DNA from: Mycolicibacterium sp. CH28
Lineage (GTDB): Bacteria; Actinomycetota; Actinomycetes; Mycobacteriales; Mycobacteriaceae
DNA length: 64,000 bases
Assembly: GCF_004745805.1 (NCBI RefSeq)
Contig: NZ_SRLQ01000001.1
Location: 622,498-686,497, forward strand
Reading direction: 5' to 3'
The notes under the pieces are model-generated. The model worked only from the letters and a program-made list of their open reading frames with translations, was not told the DNA's origin and did not search any database. A program made the position numbers and the translations under genes. This document shows positions 45,795-54,509 of this stretch, piece by piece (the first letter of the stretch is position 1; each line of letters opens with the position of its first letter).

Positions 45795-47795
45795 CTAGCT
45801 TGCCAGTTGGTTGGTGAACTCACCGGCCTTGTCCCAGGCCTGCCGTTCGGCGGCGAAGGCCTCGGCCTGCTGGGCCCGGAACTCGGCGATGCCTTCGGCG
45901 TTGTCACCCAGGAAGCGCTGATAGTCGGCCATCGAGAACTTGCCATCGACGATGTCGACGTCGCCGCGTCCGGCGGCCATATCGGCCCGCAGGTCCAGCA
46001 GCTCCTCGGCGCTGACCGGATAGAACCCGATCCGGTCGAAATAACGGAGTAGCCAAGGAGTTCCGGGCTCGAAGGACTGGGAGTTCTGCGGGTGGCGGTG
46101 GTTCCACACCTGGGTGGTGCGGCCGACGAACTGGTACCCGCCAGGCCCTTCCATGCCGTAGATGCACAGGTAGGCGCCGCCGATCCCGACGGCGTTCTCC
46201 GGTGTCCAGGTGCGGGCCGGGTTGTATTTGGTGGTGACCAGCCGGTGGCGCGGATCCAGCGGGGTGGCCACCGGGGCGCCCAGGTAGACGTCGCCGAGGC
46301 CGAGTACCAGGTACTGCGCGTCGAAGACGATGTCGTGGACCTGCTCGACGTTGGCCATGCCGTTGATGCGACGGATGAACTCGATGTTCCACGGGCACCA
46401 CGGGGCGTCGGCGCGCACACCGTGGATGTAGCGCTGGATCGCCTCGTGGGTCGACGGGTCGTCCCACGACAACGGCAGCCGCACGGTGCGGCTGGGGACC
46501 ACCAGTTCGTCGGTGCTGGGCAGGGTTTCCTCGGTGCGCGCCAGTAGGTCGACCAACTCCGGCATGCTGAGCACGGCGGGGTCGAACTGCACCTGCAGCG
46601 ACCGCACCCCGGGCGTGAGTTCGCTGACCCCAGGAATCCGGCTGGCCTGCAAGGATTCGTAGAGCACGTGCACCCGCGCGCGCATGGCCAGGTCGAGCAC
46701 CATGGCCCCGTATTCGACGAGCACACCGCCATCGCCGTCGCGGCGCACGGTGACGTCGGTGCCATCGGCTCCGACGAATCGGGTCAGGACACCGTCGTCG
46801 GCGTCACTGGCGGAGGAGATGACCAGTGGCAGCGAGGCACGCCGTGCGGCGTCGATACTGCCCAGCGACGGTGCCCGGTCGGCGCGGACCGGCACGAACC
46901 GCACGCTGTCGCCCGGGGCCATCTGGCCGAGCTTCCACCGGTCGCCCCGCACCACGGTGACCGGGCAGACAAAGCCGCCGAGGCTGGGCCCGTCGGGGCC
47001 GAGCAGGATCGGGGTGTCGCCGGTGAAATCCAAAGTGCCGACGCAATAGGCGTTGTCGTGGATGTTGGAGGGGTGCAGTCCCGCTTCGCCGCCGTCGGTG
47101 CGGGCCCACTGCGGCTTGGGGCCCAGCAGGCGCACGCCGGTGCGGTCGGAGTTGAAGTGCACCGTGTAGTCGGTGCCGAAGAGCGTCTCGATATCGGCGC
47201 GGGTGAAGAACTCCGGCGCCGCGTGCGGCCCCTCGGTGACCGCGACCTCCCAGCGGTGGCCGATGGCGGGCTGCTCGTCGATCGCGGCGCGGGCGGGCCG
47301 GGCCGAGGCCGGGCCGGGATCGTCTCCCACGGCCAGCAGGTCACCCTGCCGCAGTGGCCTGCCGTCGTGCCCGCCGAAGCAGCCCAGGGTGAACGTCGCT
47401 GAGCTGCCCAGGTATTCGGGTTCGCAGAGGCCCCCGGCGACCAGCACGTAGCAGCGCATCCCCGGGCCGTCGATGAAGCCCACGTCCAGCACGCCGCCGG
47501 CGGGCACGGTGACGGACTGCCACATCGGCACCGGATTGCCGTCGAGGGTCACCGGTGCCGGGGCGCCCGCGACGCAGACCCGGCCGCCGTCGGGAAACCG
47601 CAGTGCGGGACCGGCTTTCGTGCATTCCAGGCCGGTCGTGCCCTCTGAGTTGCCGAGCACTCGGTTGCCGATCCGGAAGGATAAGTCGTCCATCGGGCCC
47701 GACGGCGGAACGCCGACATGCCAGTAGCCGACGCGACCGGGCCAGTCCTGAATGGTGGTCAGCATCCCCGGCCGCACCACCTCGAGGGTCGTCAC
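45795..47795 (-). CDS. Carboxyltransferase subunit of a urea/guanidine carboxylase (KipA-KipI fusion)
   Basis: 666 residues. The first half is an AHS2/KipA-type domain (LTTIQDWPGRVGYWHVGVPP, GLECTKAGPALRFPDGG). The second is an AHS1/KipI-type domain (LVLGLGDVYLGAP, ENAVGIGGAYLCIYGMEGPG). The C-terminal helix ends EAFAAERQAWDKAGEFTNQL, exactly where a biotinyl domain would follow in urea carboxylase. So this is the carboxyltransferase part only. The biotin carboxylase and biotin carrier are not present anywhere in the window. GTG start overlaps the upstream gene by 4 nt. Confidence 0.85.
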   Translation of the reverse strand: MTTLEVVRPGMLTTIQDWPGRVGYWHVGVPPSGPMDDLSFRIGNRVLGNSEGTTGLECTKAGPALRFPDGGRVCVAGAPAPVTLDGNPVPMWQSVTVPAGGVLDVGFIDGPGMRCYVLVAGGLCEPEYLGSSATFTLGCFGGHDGRPLRQGDLLAVGDDPGPASARPARAAIDEQPAIGHRWEVAVTEGPHAAPEFFTRADIETLFGTDYTVHFNSDRTGVRLLGPKPQWARTDGGEAGLHPSNIHDNAYCVGTLDFTGDTPILLGPDGPSLGGFVCPVTVVRGDRWKLGQMAPGDSVRFVPVRADRAPSLGSIDAARRASLPLVISSASDADDGVLTRFVGADGTDVTVRRDGDGGVLVEYGAMVLDLAMRARVHVLYESLQASRIPGVSELTPGVRSLQVQFDPAVLSMPELVDLLARTEETLPSTDELVVPSRTVRLPLSWDDPSTHEAIQRYIHGVRADAPWCPWNIEFIRRINGMANVEQVHDIVFDAQYLVLGLGDVYLGAPVATPLDPRHRLVTTKYNPARTWTPENAVGIGGAYLCIYGMEGPGGYQFVGRTTQVWNHRHPQNSQSFEPGTPWLLRYFDRIGFYPVSAEELLDLRADMAAGRGDVDIVDGKFSMADYQRFLGDNAEGIAEFRAQQAEAFAAERQAWDKAGEFTNQLAS

Positions 47796-48454
47796 GGAGC
47801 GGTCGGACCCGCGACATCGGGCAGGGGCCCGGTGATCACCATTCGCACCGGGGTGGGGTCGAATCCGTTGCAGGGGTTGTTGATCTGCGGGCAGTTCGAC
47901 ACCAGCACCAGGGTGTCGGTCTCGGCGCGCACCGTCAGCGACTTGCCCGGCGCGGACAGACCGTCGACGATGCCCAGCGTGCCGTCGGCCTCCACCGGCA
48001 CGTTCATGAAGAAGTTGATGTTGGAGACGATGTCGCGCTTGCCCATGCCCCACTTGGCGGCCTCGGCGAGGAAGTTCTCCGCACAGGCGTGCTGGTGCAC
48101 GGTGTGGTGGCCGTAGCGCAGGGTGTTGGACTCCTTGGAGCAGGCGCCGGCGATGGTGTCGTGGTTACCGACCTCATCGGCCACGATCGTCACCAGCGGC
48201 CTGCCGTCGGCGGCGCGCAGCACCGAGCCGGTGGTCAGGAAGATGTTGCGTTGCGCGGCGACGGTGGCCTGCGCGCTGTAGCGACCGCTCGGGTCGACCC
48301 GGTCTCCGTCGACCGCGTAGAACAGGGTATCCACCGCCTGGTTGCCGTGCAGGTCGATGATCTGCAGGGACTGCCCTGCCCGCAGGATGGCCGACCACGG
48401 TGAGCGAGCGGCGACCACTTCGTCGGAGATCACCGGCGAGAGCGCGGTTGTCAT
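47792..48454 (-). CDS. DUF1989 protein, urea carboxylase-associated / carboxyguanidine deiminase subunit
   Basis: 220 residues of the DUF1989 family. Conserved blocks are IIDLHGNQAVDTLFY, ADEVGNHDTIAGACSKESNT, HQHACAENF and the Asn/Cys-rich end VSNCPQINNPCNGFDPTPV. In bacteria with guanidine carboxylase, the two DUF1989 proteins (CgdA and CgdB) form the carboxyguanidine deiminase. Which of the two this is cannot be fixed here. It overlaps the neighbouring DUF1989 gene and the carboxyltransferase gene by 4 nt each. Confidence 0.87.
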   Translation of the reverse strand: MTTALSPVISDEVVAARSPWSAILRAGQSLQIIDLHGNQAVDTLFYAVDGDRVDPSGRYSAQATVAAQRNIFLTTGSVLRAADGRPLVTIVADEVGNHDTIAGACSKESNTLRYGHHTVHQHACAENFLAEAAKWGMGKRDIVSNINFFMNVPVEADGTLGIVDGLSAPGKSLTVRAETDTLVLVSNCPQINNPCNGFDPTPVRMVITGPLPDVAGPTAP

Positions 48455-49203
48455 CTCAGTACCTCACTGGATTGTGCTGCGGCCCAGGTCGATTCGGTGT
48501 TGAACAGGGCCCTGGAGTATTCCGGGTCGGTATTGACCGGGTTGGTGAGCTCTTCGTCGGCGCGCCAGGCCACGATGTCCAGCCCGGTCACGGTGGGCTG
48601 CGGGTCGAGCGGGTGGGCGGCGTTGACGACGGCGACGACGACGGGCAGGTGGATCAGCAGTTCGACGGCCGCCCCCGGTCCGGCTGACCCGGCATATGTG
48701 AGCGCACCGGTGTCTTCCACCCGCACGCCCTTGAACAGGGTGACCGACGGTGCGATATCGCGAACGTCCATGCCGTGTTTGAGCGCGGCCAGCAGCATCT
48801 TCTGCTGGCCCGCTACCGGCATGCCGCAGAGCAGGTCGTGGTGGCCGGAGCTGTCGGCGACGATGGTCGCCAGCAGGCGTCCCTGGTCGGAGAGCAGCGG
48901 ATGGCCCACGCCGAGGTAGGCCTGCCAGGGCACCTTCATGGTGTCGGCGACGTTGAGCCGCTCCCATGAGGCGTCGGCGCGGAAGAGCAGCACGTGCGCG
49001 CAGGCCCCGCCGTCGGGGTCGGCGAACCGCAGGCGGGTCCCGCGCCCGACCACCCGGGCGGCGTAGGAGTCGGCGGGCACGGATTCTGCCCAGACCAGCC
49101 GCGAGCCGTCCACGCCCTCCGGGAGGGTGGGTATCCGCATGGTCGCACCGCTGGCCTGGGAACGGGCGTGCGAGCGGGCGCCGTCGGTCGACGCGGTGGT
49201 CAT
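48451..49203 (-). CDS. DUF1989 protein, second carboxyguanidine deiminase-type subunit
   Basis: 250 residues from ATG 49203, which has GGAG upstream. It is a paralogue of the next gene: VVGRGTRLRFADPDGGACAH, IVADSSGHHDLLCGMPVAG and PSVTLFKGVRVEDTG. It lacks the C-terminal CNGF segment of its partner. It is the first gene of the operon and is divergent from the TetR at 49360. Guanidine nitrogen assimilation is the likeliest theme, by family knowledge; an older name is urea amidolyase-associated protein 1. Confidence 0.86.
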   Translation of the reverse strand: MTTASTDGARSHARSQASGATMRIPTLPEGVDGSRLVWAESVPADSYAARVVGRGTRLRFADPDGGACAHVLLFRADASWERLNVADTMKVPWQAYLGVGHPLLSDQGRLLATIVADSSGHHDLLCGMPVAGQQKMLLAALKHGMDVRDIAPSVTLFKGVRVEDTGALTYAGSAGPGAAVELLIHLPVVVAVVNAAHPLDPQPTVTGLDIVAWRADEELTNPVNTDPEYSRALFNTESTWAAAQSSEVLR

Positions 49204-49359
49204 CGTGTCACTCCTGTCCGGGCCCAAGCCCGATTAACTGTCAAGTGAAAGTTTTCCTAGGCGTCATTCCCGACGGGTGTCGCGCGTGTAACGACTGGGT
49301 TGACTGTATTTCTATCAAATGACAGGTAATCGCGCTCGAGGTGGATGCAACAATGACCT

Positions 49360-50037
49360 ATGCGCAGCGAGGGTCGTGGCCGTCCCCGACTCGAACAATC
49401 CCGCCGACCGGGCAACACGGCTCGCGAGGAGATCCTCGACGCGGCCGCGGAGCTGTTCACCAAGATCGGCTATGCCGGCACCTCCACCCGCCGGATAGCC
49501 GACGCGGTGGGCATGCGGCAGGCCTCGCTCTACCACCATTTCGCCACCAAGGACGACATCCTCGACGCGTTGCTGGCCGGCACCGTCGATGAGGCGCTGC
49601 GGCTGGCGGGCGAGCTGCTGGCCCAGCCCGGGCCGGCAGCGGAGTACCTGCACGCCCTGGTGGCCGGGGACTGCGCCCAGCTGTGCGCGAGCCGTTGGAA
49701 CCTCGGCGCGCTGTACCTGCTGCCGGAACTGCGCGTCGACCGGTTCGCGCAGTTCCGGGCCAACCGGGAGGAGCTACGCGGTCGCTACCGCAAGCTGGCC
49801 GGTCGGGTGATCGCCCAGTGCGACGGCGTTGCCGACGCCGACGACCTGCCGTTCCGGCTCGTCGAGTCGGTGATCAACCGCCGCTCCGACGACGAGGCCT
49901 GTGTTCCGGAGACGCCATGGGTCATCGCCGATGCCGCCCTGCGGATCCTGGGCTGGCACGGGGATATCGCCGACCTGCGGCAGCGCAGCGCGCGGGTGCT
50001 GGAAGCCGCGCGCTGGAAGCCGGTGGTCACCGGCTAA
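49360..50037 (+). CDS. TetR-family regulator
   Basis: 225 residues. The HTH (about 22-70) reads REEILDAAAELFTKIGYAGT, TRRIADAVGMRQASLYHHF and KDDILDALL. The C-terminal ligand domain is not diagnostic. It is divergent from the DUF1989/carboxyltransferase operon across a 156-nt gap containing ACTGTCAA (49237-49244) and TTGACTGT (49300-49307), so it likely controls that operon or the enoyl-CoA hydratase that follows 10 nt downstream. Confidence 0.87.
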   Translation: MRSEGRGRPRLEQSRRPGNTAREEILDAAAELFTKIGYAGTSTRRIADAVGMRQASLYHHFATKDDILDALLAGTVDEALRLAGELLAQPGPAAEYLHALVAGDCAQLCASRWNLGALYLLPELRVDRFAQFRANREELRGRYRKLAGRVIAQCDGVADADDLPFRLVESVINRRSDDEACVPETPWVIADAALRILGWHGDIADLRQRSARVLEAARWKPVVTG

Positions 50038-50047
50038 TCTTCGCCCG

Positions 50048-50830
50048 GTGAGCGACTATCAGACGCTGTCTTTCGAACAGACCGGGCCCACCGCGCGGGT
50101 CGTGCTGAACCGGCCCGATGCGGCCAACGGCATGAACGATGTGATGACTCGCGAACTCGCCGATGTCGCGGCGCGCTGCGATGCGCCGCAGACCAAGGCT
50201 GTCGTGCTCACCGGCGCCGGCCGGTTCTTCTGCGCGGGGGGAGACCTCAAGGCGATGGCCGCCTCGCCGCTGGGGCCGGGACCGTTCGTCCAGGGGATCG
50301 CCGATGACCTGCACCGGGCGATCTCGTTGTTCGCCCGGATGGACGCCGTGCTGATCACCGCGGTCAACGGGGCCGCCGCGGGGGCCGGTTTCAGCCTGGC
50401 GGCGGCGGGCGATCTGGTGCTGGCCGCCGATCGTGCGTCGTTCACGATGGCCTACACCAAGGCCGGGCTGAGCCCGGACGGCAGCGCGTCGTACTACCTG
50501 CCCCGGATTATCGGGGTGCGCCGGACCCAGGAGCTGATGCTGACCAACCGCACGCTGTCCGCGGCCGAGGCTGCCGACTGGGGGTTGGTCACCGAGGTGG
50601 TGCCCGCCGCGGACCTCGACGGTCGCGCGCAGGCCCTGGCCGACCAAATCGCTTCTGGATCAAAGGGTTCCAGTGGTGCGGTGAAGAAGCTGCTGCTGGC
50701 CTCGTTCGGCAACGGCCTCGAGGAGCAGATGGCCCTCGAAGGGCGGTTGATTGCGGGCTGCGCCGACGGCGCCGACGGCCGAGAAGGTATCGACGCCTTC
50801 CTGAACAAGCGCGCGCCCGCGTTCGGCTGA
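50048..50830 (+). CDS. Enoyl-CoA hydratase/isomerase
   Basis: A 260-residue crotonase-fold protein. The first oxyanion-hole block is AGRFFCAGGDLKAM and the second NGAAAGAGFSLAAAGDLVLA. The position of the usual first catalytic Glu is taken by Ala/Gly residues, while the family's second acidic site lies near YTKAGLSPDGSASYYLPR (Asp). It therefore may be an isomerase or hydratase of altered mechanism. GTG start, co-transcribed with the TetR gene. The physiological substrate is unknown. Confidence 0.87.
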   Translation: MSDYQTLSFEQTGPTARVVLNRPDAANGMNDVMTRELADVAARCDAPQTKAVVLTGAGRFFCAGGDLKAMAASPLGPGPFVQGIADDLHRAISLFARMDAVLITAVNGAAAGAGFSLAAAGDLVLAADRASFTMAYTKAGLSPDGSASYYLPRIIGVRRTQELMLTNRTLSAAEAADWGLVTEVVPAADLDGRAQALADQIASGSKGSSGAVKKLLLASFGNGLEEQMALEGRLIAGCADGADGREGIDAFLNKRAPAFG

Positions 50831-50881
50831 GTTCGGGCCGAGCGGCTACTGCCGCCCGGCCCGAGTCGACGCAGACAGCTC

Positions 50882-51307
50882 TCAGCGCACTGCTGTCGCG
50901 GTGAGCTCCAGCAGCTGTTGCGGGTGGATGAAGCTCGAGCAGCCGATCCAGGTGCTGGTCGGCGGATGGTCGCCGACCCAGTCTTTCAGGATCGGTGTGC
51001 ACGCGGCCAGCCCCGGGACATCGGTGGTGAAGATGGTCCAGGCCACCAGCCCGTCGCGCCCGACTCCGACTGCGGCCAGCGACCGTTCCAGGACGCCGAG
51101 GGCGTAGGTCAATTGCTTGGGGAGTTCGGTGCTCACCACGTCCAGGCCGTCGACACCAAGGGTGAGTGGGGCGATGCCCGATACATAGACGGTGTCGTTG
51201 GCTACCACGGTCTGCACGATGCCGAGATCGTCGAACAACTGGGGTGGCAGGTAATCGATATCGGGTACGGATCGGGTGATGGTGGTCAGATCGGTCGACC
51301 GGGTCAT
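50882..51307 (-). CDS. RidA-family protein
   Basis: 141 residues of the YjgF/YER057c/UK114 fold. Signature parts are YVSGIAPLTLGVDG, TYALGVLERSLAAVG and WIGCSSFIHPQQLLELTATA. Canonical RidA has a conserved Arg near the end that deaminates reactive enamines; here the matching segment reads FIHPQQLLELTA without that Arg, so it may belong to another Rid subgroup. It is the last gene of a three-gene operon, overlapping the permease by 4 nt, which suggests it handles an amine-derived intermediate. Confidence 0.85.
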   Translation of the reverse strand: MTRSTDLTTITRSVPDIDYLPPQLFDDLGIVQTVVANDTVYVSGIAPLTLGVDGLDVVSTELPKQLTYALGVLERSLAAVGVGRDGLVAWTIFTTDVPGLAACTPILKDWVGDHPPTSTWIGCSSFIHPQQLLELTATAVR

Positions 51308-52815
51308 GTCAGAAGCGCCTCTCGGGTCTTGGTGTCGGACTTGGGTTGGTCATCGGGCAGGCTGGCGTCGGGGCTGCTGACGATGCGCTCCGAGTCGAGC
51401 CGTTCGGGGTAGCGGATCGCGAGGTAGCCCAACAGAGCCAGCCCCACTGCCCACCAGGCGGCGACACTGTACCCGGCCATGCTCATCGGATAGGACAGCG
51501 CGGCAACGAAGCTGAATGCGGTGATGCCCGCACCGGCACAGAACGTCGGGAACAGGAACATCAGCCCGAGCATCGGTACCACCAGGTGGGTCACCAGCCG
51601 GAACTCTGAGCGCCGGTAGCGCAAGTAGTAGACCGGGCAGGCAACGCAGACCGCCATGTAGATCGGCAGCACTCCCACCGTGAGTACCGTGCCGGTGAGC
51701 ATGAAGCCCGACACCGGGCCGAATGCCAGACCTACCGCAAGGGTCACCGCCACGGCAATGCTGAACACCACCGCGATGGCCGCCACGGGGGATCTGAACC
51801 GGGGATGCGTTCGCTGCAGAACGCGCGGCAGAGTGCCGGCCCGACCCAGGGCCCAGGTGACGCGGGTCGCTGCCATTGCGACGCCGTTGGCCGAGGCCAA
51901 GCCAGAACTGAGAAGTGTGATCAGCAGGATGACCCATCCTGCGCCCCAGAACTTTCGGGTGATCTCCATCCACGGGTCGCCATTGCCGTATGCCAAGAAT
52001 CCCGAGTATTGGTCGGGGCCGAAGTACACGGCGGACGCGTAGGTGGTGATGACGAAGAAGACACCGACAAGCACGGCCGAACCGATCACGGCCCATTTGA
52101 TCGTGCGTCTGGGGTCCTTGGCTTCCTCGCCCAGTGGAGCCGCGGCGTCGAACCCGATGAATGCCAGGAAGGCGTAGACCGCGCCGGCGATGATCCCGCT
52201 CATCCCGTCGAAACCCTCGACGTTGGCATGGGTGGTCCAGAAGACCGACACGGTATTGCGATCACCGGCAGCGACGATCATCCACACCGAAATAACCAGC
52301 ATGACAATGATTTCGGCGGCGCCGAGGATCATGCCGACCCGAGTGCCGAACTGGGCGCCGAGGTAGTTCATCACGAGGGCCAACCCGATGCAGACCAGCG
52401 CGCCCACGATCCACCATGCGGTGTAGTTCAGGCCCAGTGATCCGTCGAAGGAAGCGCCCACCATATTGCCTACCAGGAGAGCGAGGTACGGCACCGCCGC
52501 GATGTAGACCAGCAATGTGCCCCAGCCGGACAGGAATCCGGCCCCGCCGTGAAATGCTGCCGCCAAGTAGGAGGACATGCCGGCCGCCGAGTTCACCTGC
52601 TTCGCCAGCTGTCCGATCGCGATGGCGACGAAGACGCAGCCCAGCAACGCGAAGACCACCGAGGCGGGTAGCGCTCCGCCGGCGAAACCGGCGCCACCGA
52701 TGACGGCGAACGCGGCACCAACGCCAGGGGCCATCGTCGCGATGGATACGAATGTCGCTTCGCCCAGTGTCACGCTGTTGCGCGCCAGGCCATCGGATTC
52801 GCCGCCAGTTGTCAT
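51304..52815 (-). CDS. APC-family amino acid/amine permease
   Basis: A 503-residue integral membrane transporter with about 12 hydrophobic segments. The first helix is ATFVSIATMAPGVGAAFAVI, and the consensus block in helix 6 is AGAVYAFLAFIGFDAAAPLG then EEAKDPRRTIKWAV, typical of APC amino-acid and polyamine importers. It overlaps PhyH upstream and RidA downstream by 4 nt each, so all three are co-translated. The substrate probably carries an amine group, by family and by RidA context. Confidence 0.9.
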   Translation of the reverse strand: MTTGGESDGLARNSVTLGEATFVSIATMAPGVGAAFAVIGGAGFAGGALPASVVFALLGCVFVAIAIGQLAKQVNSAAGMSSYLAAAFHGGAGFLSGWGTLLVYIAAVPYLALLVGNMVGASFDGSLGLNYTAWWIVGALVCIGLALVMNYLGAQFGTRVGMILGAAEIIVMLVISVWMIVAAGDRNTVSVFWTTHANVEGFDGMSGIIAGAVYAFLAFIGFDAAAPLGEEAKDPRRTIKWAVIGSAVLVGVFFVITTYASAVYFGPDQYSGFLAYGNGDPWMEITRKFWGAGWVILLITLLSSGLASANGVAMAATRVTWALGRAGTLPRVLQRTHPRFRSPVAAIAVVFSIAVAVTLAVGLAFGPVSGFMLTGTVLTVGVLPIYMAVCVACPVYYLRYRRSEFRLVTHLVVPMLGLMFLFPTFCAGAGITAFSFVAALSYPMSMAGYSVAAWWAVGLALLGYLAIRYPERLDSERIVSSPDASLPDDQPKSDTKTREALLT

Positions 52816-53735
52816 ACCCGGCTCCCGATTCCGGCGCTCGCGGTGTCGGCGATGGCATTCATCAAGATATTCGCCGAGTCCTCGCGGTTGGCGGCGGCCT
52901 GCATTTCCTCGATAGACATGTAGTTGGCCGCTCCGCCGCGCACTACCGACAGTGGGTCTGCGACGTCGCCGACGTAACCGATCGCGAAGCAACCCATCTG
53001 GTAGCCCATGAGTTTGAGCAGGTCGTCGTCGAGGGTTTTGGCGATCTCGAGTGGAGTCGACAGGTACTGGTTCTCCTCCTGGCGTACCCAGCCCACTGCG
53101 TAGGTGATGTTGATCGCCTGGCGCACTTTGTCGGCCGTGGTGTTGGCTCCACCGCCGTGGTAGATCTTTCCGTTGTAGAGCAGCACCGATCCACGTTCCA
53201 TCTCCGCGGGCAGCGAGTCCTCCTGACTGAACTTCTCGTTGTGGCCCAAGAGATGACTGCCCGGCACGACGCGGGTGGCCCCCATCTCCGCGGTGTAGTC
53301 GCTCATCGCCCACAGGGTGTTGCACTGCACCTGGTAGTCCGCGGGGAACGGGAAGAAATCCCACGCCAGTTCGTCGCGATGCAGGGCTTGCGCCGGTGAG
53401 CCCGGGCCGATCGAGATGACCTGGGTGAGGTGCAGTTGGAACTTCGAGGCGTGACTGAGATAGTCGCCGGCCACGGACAGGACCGTTGGGTGCGCGACGA
53501 GTTCGCGGGCCGCGGCCGAGCGGGCGATCAACGAGCCGGTGCGACGGGTGCGGACGCCCAGGAAGTCGTCGGCACCGAAGGCGGTCTCCTCGATATGCGG
53601 CGCCAGTTCCTCGGTGACTCGGTCCATGTGAGCCGCCGGCACCAGGTTGTCGATGATCGCGTAGCCGTCTTCGCGCAGTGCGCGGGTGATCTGCTCGGTG
53701 CTGGCCGTGGCAGGCAGATGGTTGAGTTCGGACAC
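52812..53735 (-). CDS. Phytanoyl-CoA dioxygenase (PhyH) family, Fe(II)/2-oxoglutarate oxygenase
   Basis: 307 residues. The iron ligands HxD are in ALHRDELAWDFF. The distal His is in KIYHGGGAN, followed by the 2-oxoglutarate Arg in DKVRQAIN. PhyH-family members hydroxylate diverse small molecules, including amino acid derivatives. GTG 53735 is preferred because AAGGAG lies seven bases upstream. It is the first gene of the operon with the permease and RidA and is divergent from the TetR at 53852. Confidence 0.88.
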   Translation of the reverse strand: MSELNHLPATASTEQITRALREDGYAIIDNLVPAAHMDRVTEELAPHIEETAFGADDFLGVRTRRTGSLIARSAAARELVAHPTVLSVAGDYLSHASKFQLHLTQVISIGPGSPAQALHRDELAWDFFPFPADYQVQCNTLWAMSDYTAEMGATRVVPGSHLLGHNEKFSQEDSLPAEMERGSVLLYNGKIYHGGGANTTADKVRQAINITYAVGWVRQEENQYLSTPLEIAKTLDDDLLKLMGYQMGCFAIGYVGDVADPLSVVRGGAANYMSIEEMQAAANREDSANILMNAIADTASAGIGSRV

Positions 53736-53779
53736 GTAGTGACTCCTTTGCAGGTATCGGTCTCCCACCGACCGGGAAG

Positions 53780-53857
53780 AATCCGACTACAGTCTGAACT
53801 TCGGTCTGTTTCGGCGAGGCGTCGTGCGGTAACGGCCGAGTAAATCCGACTATGGTC
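53780..53857. promoter_or_regulatory. Direct repeat in the PhyH operon/TetR divergent promoter
   Basis: AATCCGACTACAGTC (53780-53794) recurs as AATCCGACTATGGTC (53843-53857), 63 nt apart, in the gap between the PhyH start (53735) and the TetR start. The second copy covers the TetR start codon region. Both could be operator half-sites for the TetR protein; no strong palindrome was seen. Confidence 0.45.
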
Positions 53858-54478
53858 GAGACCATGGCCGAGACGATGCGCAGACTGCCTGCCCAGCGGC
53901 GTAGCCGGGAGACCGTCCAGCGGATCCTCGATGCTGCTGAATACCTGCTGGTCACAGTGGGTTACGAGCGGGCTGTGGAATCGCCGGCGCTGCTCGTCGA
54001 GGAATCGGGTGTCAGCAAGGGCGCGTTCTACGCGTACTTCACCAACCCCGAGATGGCTATGGAGACCGTTGCGCTGGGATATATGGAACGCGCCACCGCG
54101 ATGGCCGACGTGCTCGCCGCCGACGACTATGCCGGCTGGGAAGAGGTCACTGCGCGGGCCATCGCCGACTATGGCGGCTACTACCGAAATCCCGCCGTGC
54201 GTGAACTATGGCTCAACGGGCATCTGTCTCCGGTCGCGGTCGCCGCAGACGAGCAGGCCAACCTGTACATCGCCACGAAGCTATGGCAGACGCTGAAGCG
54301 GGTTGCGCCCGGACGTACCCGCCGACTCGAGTTGACGCACTGCTCGGTGGCCATGGAGATCCTCGACTACCTACTGCGATTTGCCTTCCGGCACAACGCC
54401 GACGGCGACCCGGTGCTCGTCGCCGAGTCGATAGTAGCGATGACCGAGTACCTACGGACCAAGGTCGACCCAGAATAA
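53852..54478 (+). CDS. TetR-family regulator
   Basis: 208 residues from 53852 (an alternative ATG is at 53864). The HTH region reads SRETVQRILDAAEYLLVTVG, then VEESGVSKGAFYAYFTNPEM. The C-terminal domain is Tyr/Trp-rich (EEVTARAIADYGGYYRNPAV). It is divergent from the PhyH-permease-RidA operon and so the likely repressor of it. It converges on panB with a 31-nt gap. Confidence 0.87.
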   Translation: MVETMAETMRRLPAQRRSRETVQRILDAAEYLLVTVGYERAVESPALLVEESGVSKGAFYAYFTNPEMAMETVALGYMERATAMADVLAADDYAGWEEVTARAIADYGGYYRNPAVRELWLNGHLSPVAVAADEQANLYIATKLWQTLKRVAPGRTRRLELTHCSVAMEILDYLLRFAFRHNADGDPVLVAESIVAMTEYLRTKVDPE

Positions 54479-54509
54479 ACCGTCGCAGGCAGGTCCGTCT
54501 CGGTGCCGC

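Noticed and set aside
49204..49359. Guanidine-I (ykkC) riboswitch upstream of the DUF1989 operon
   Set aside because: The context suggested one, but the conserved ACGR and GGGAA-type core blocks could not be found on the minus strand; a covariance model search would settle it.
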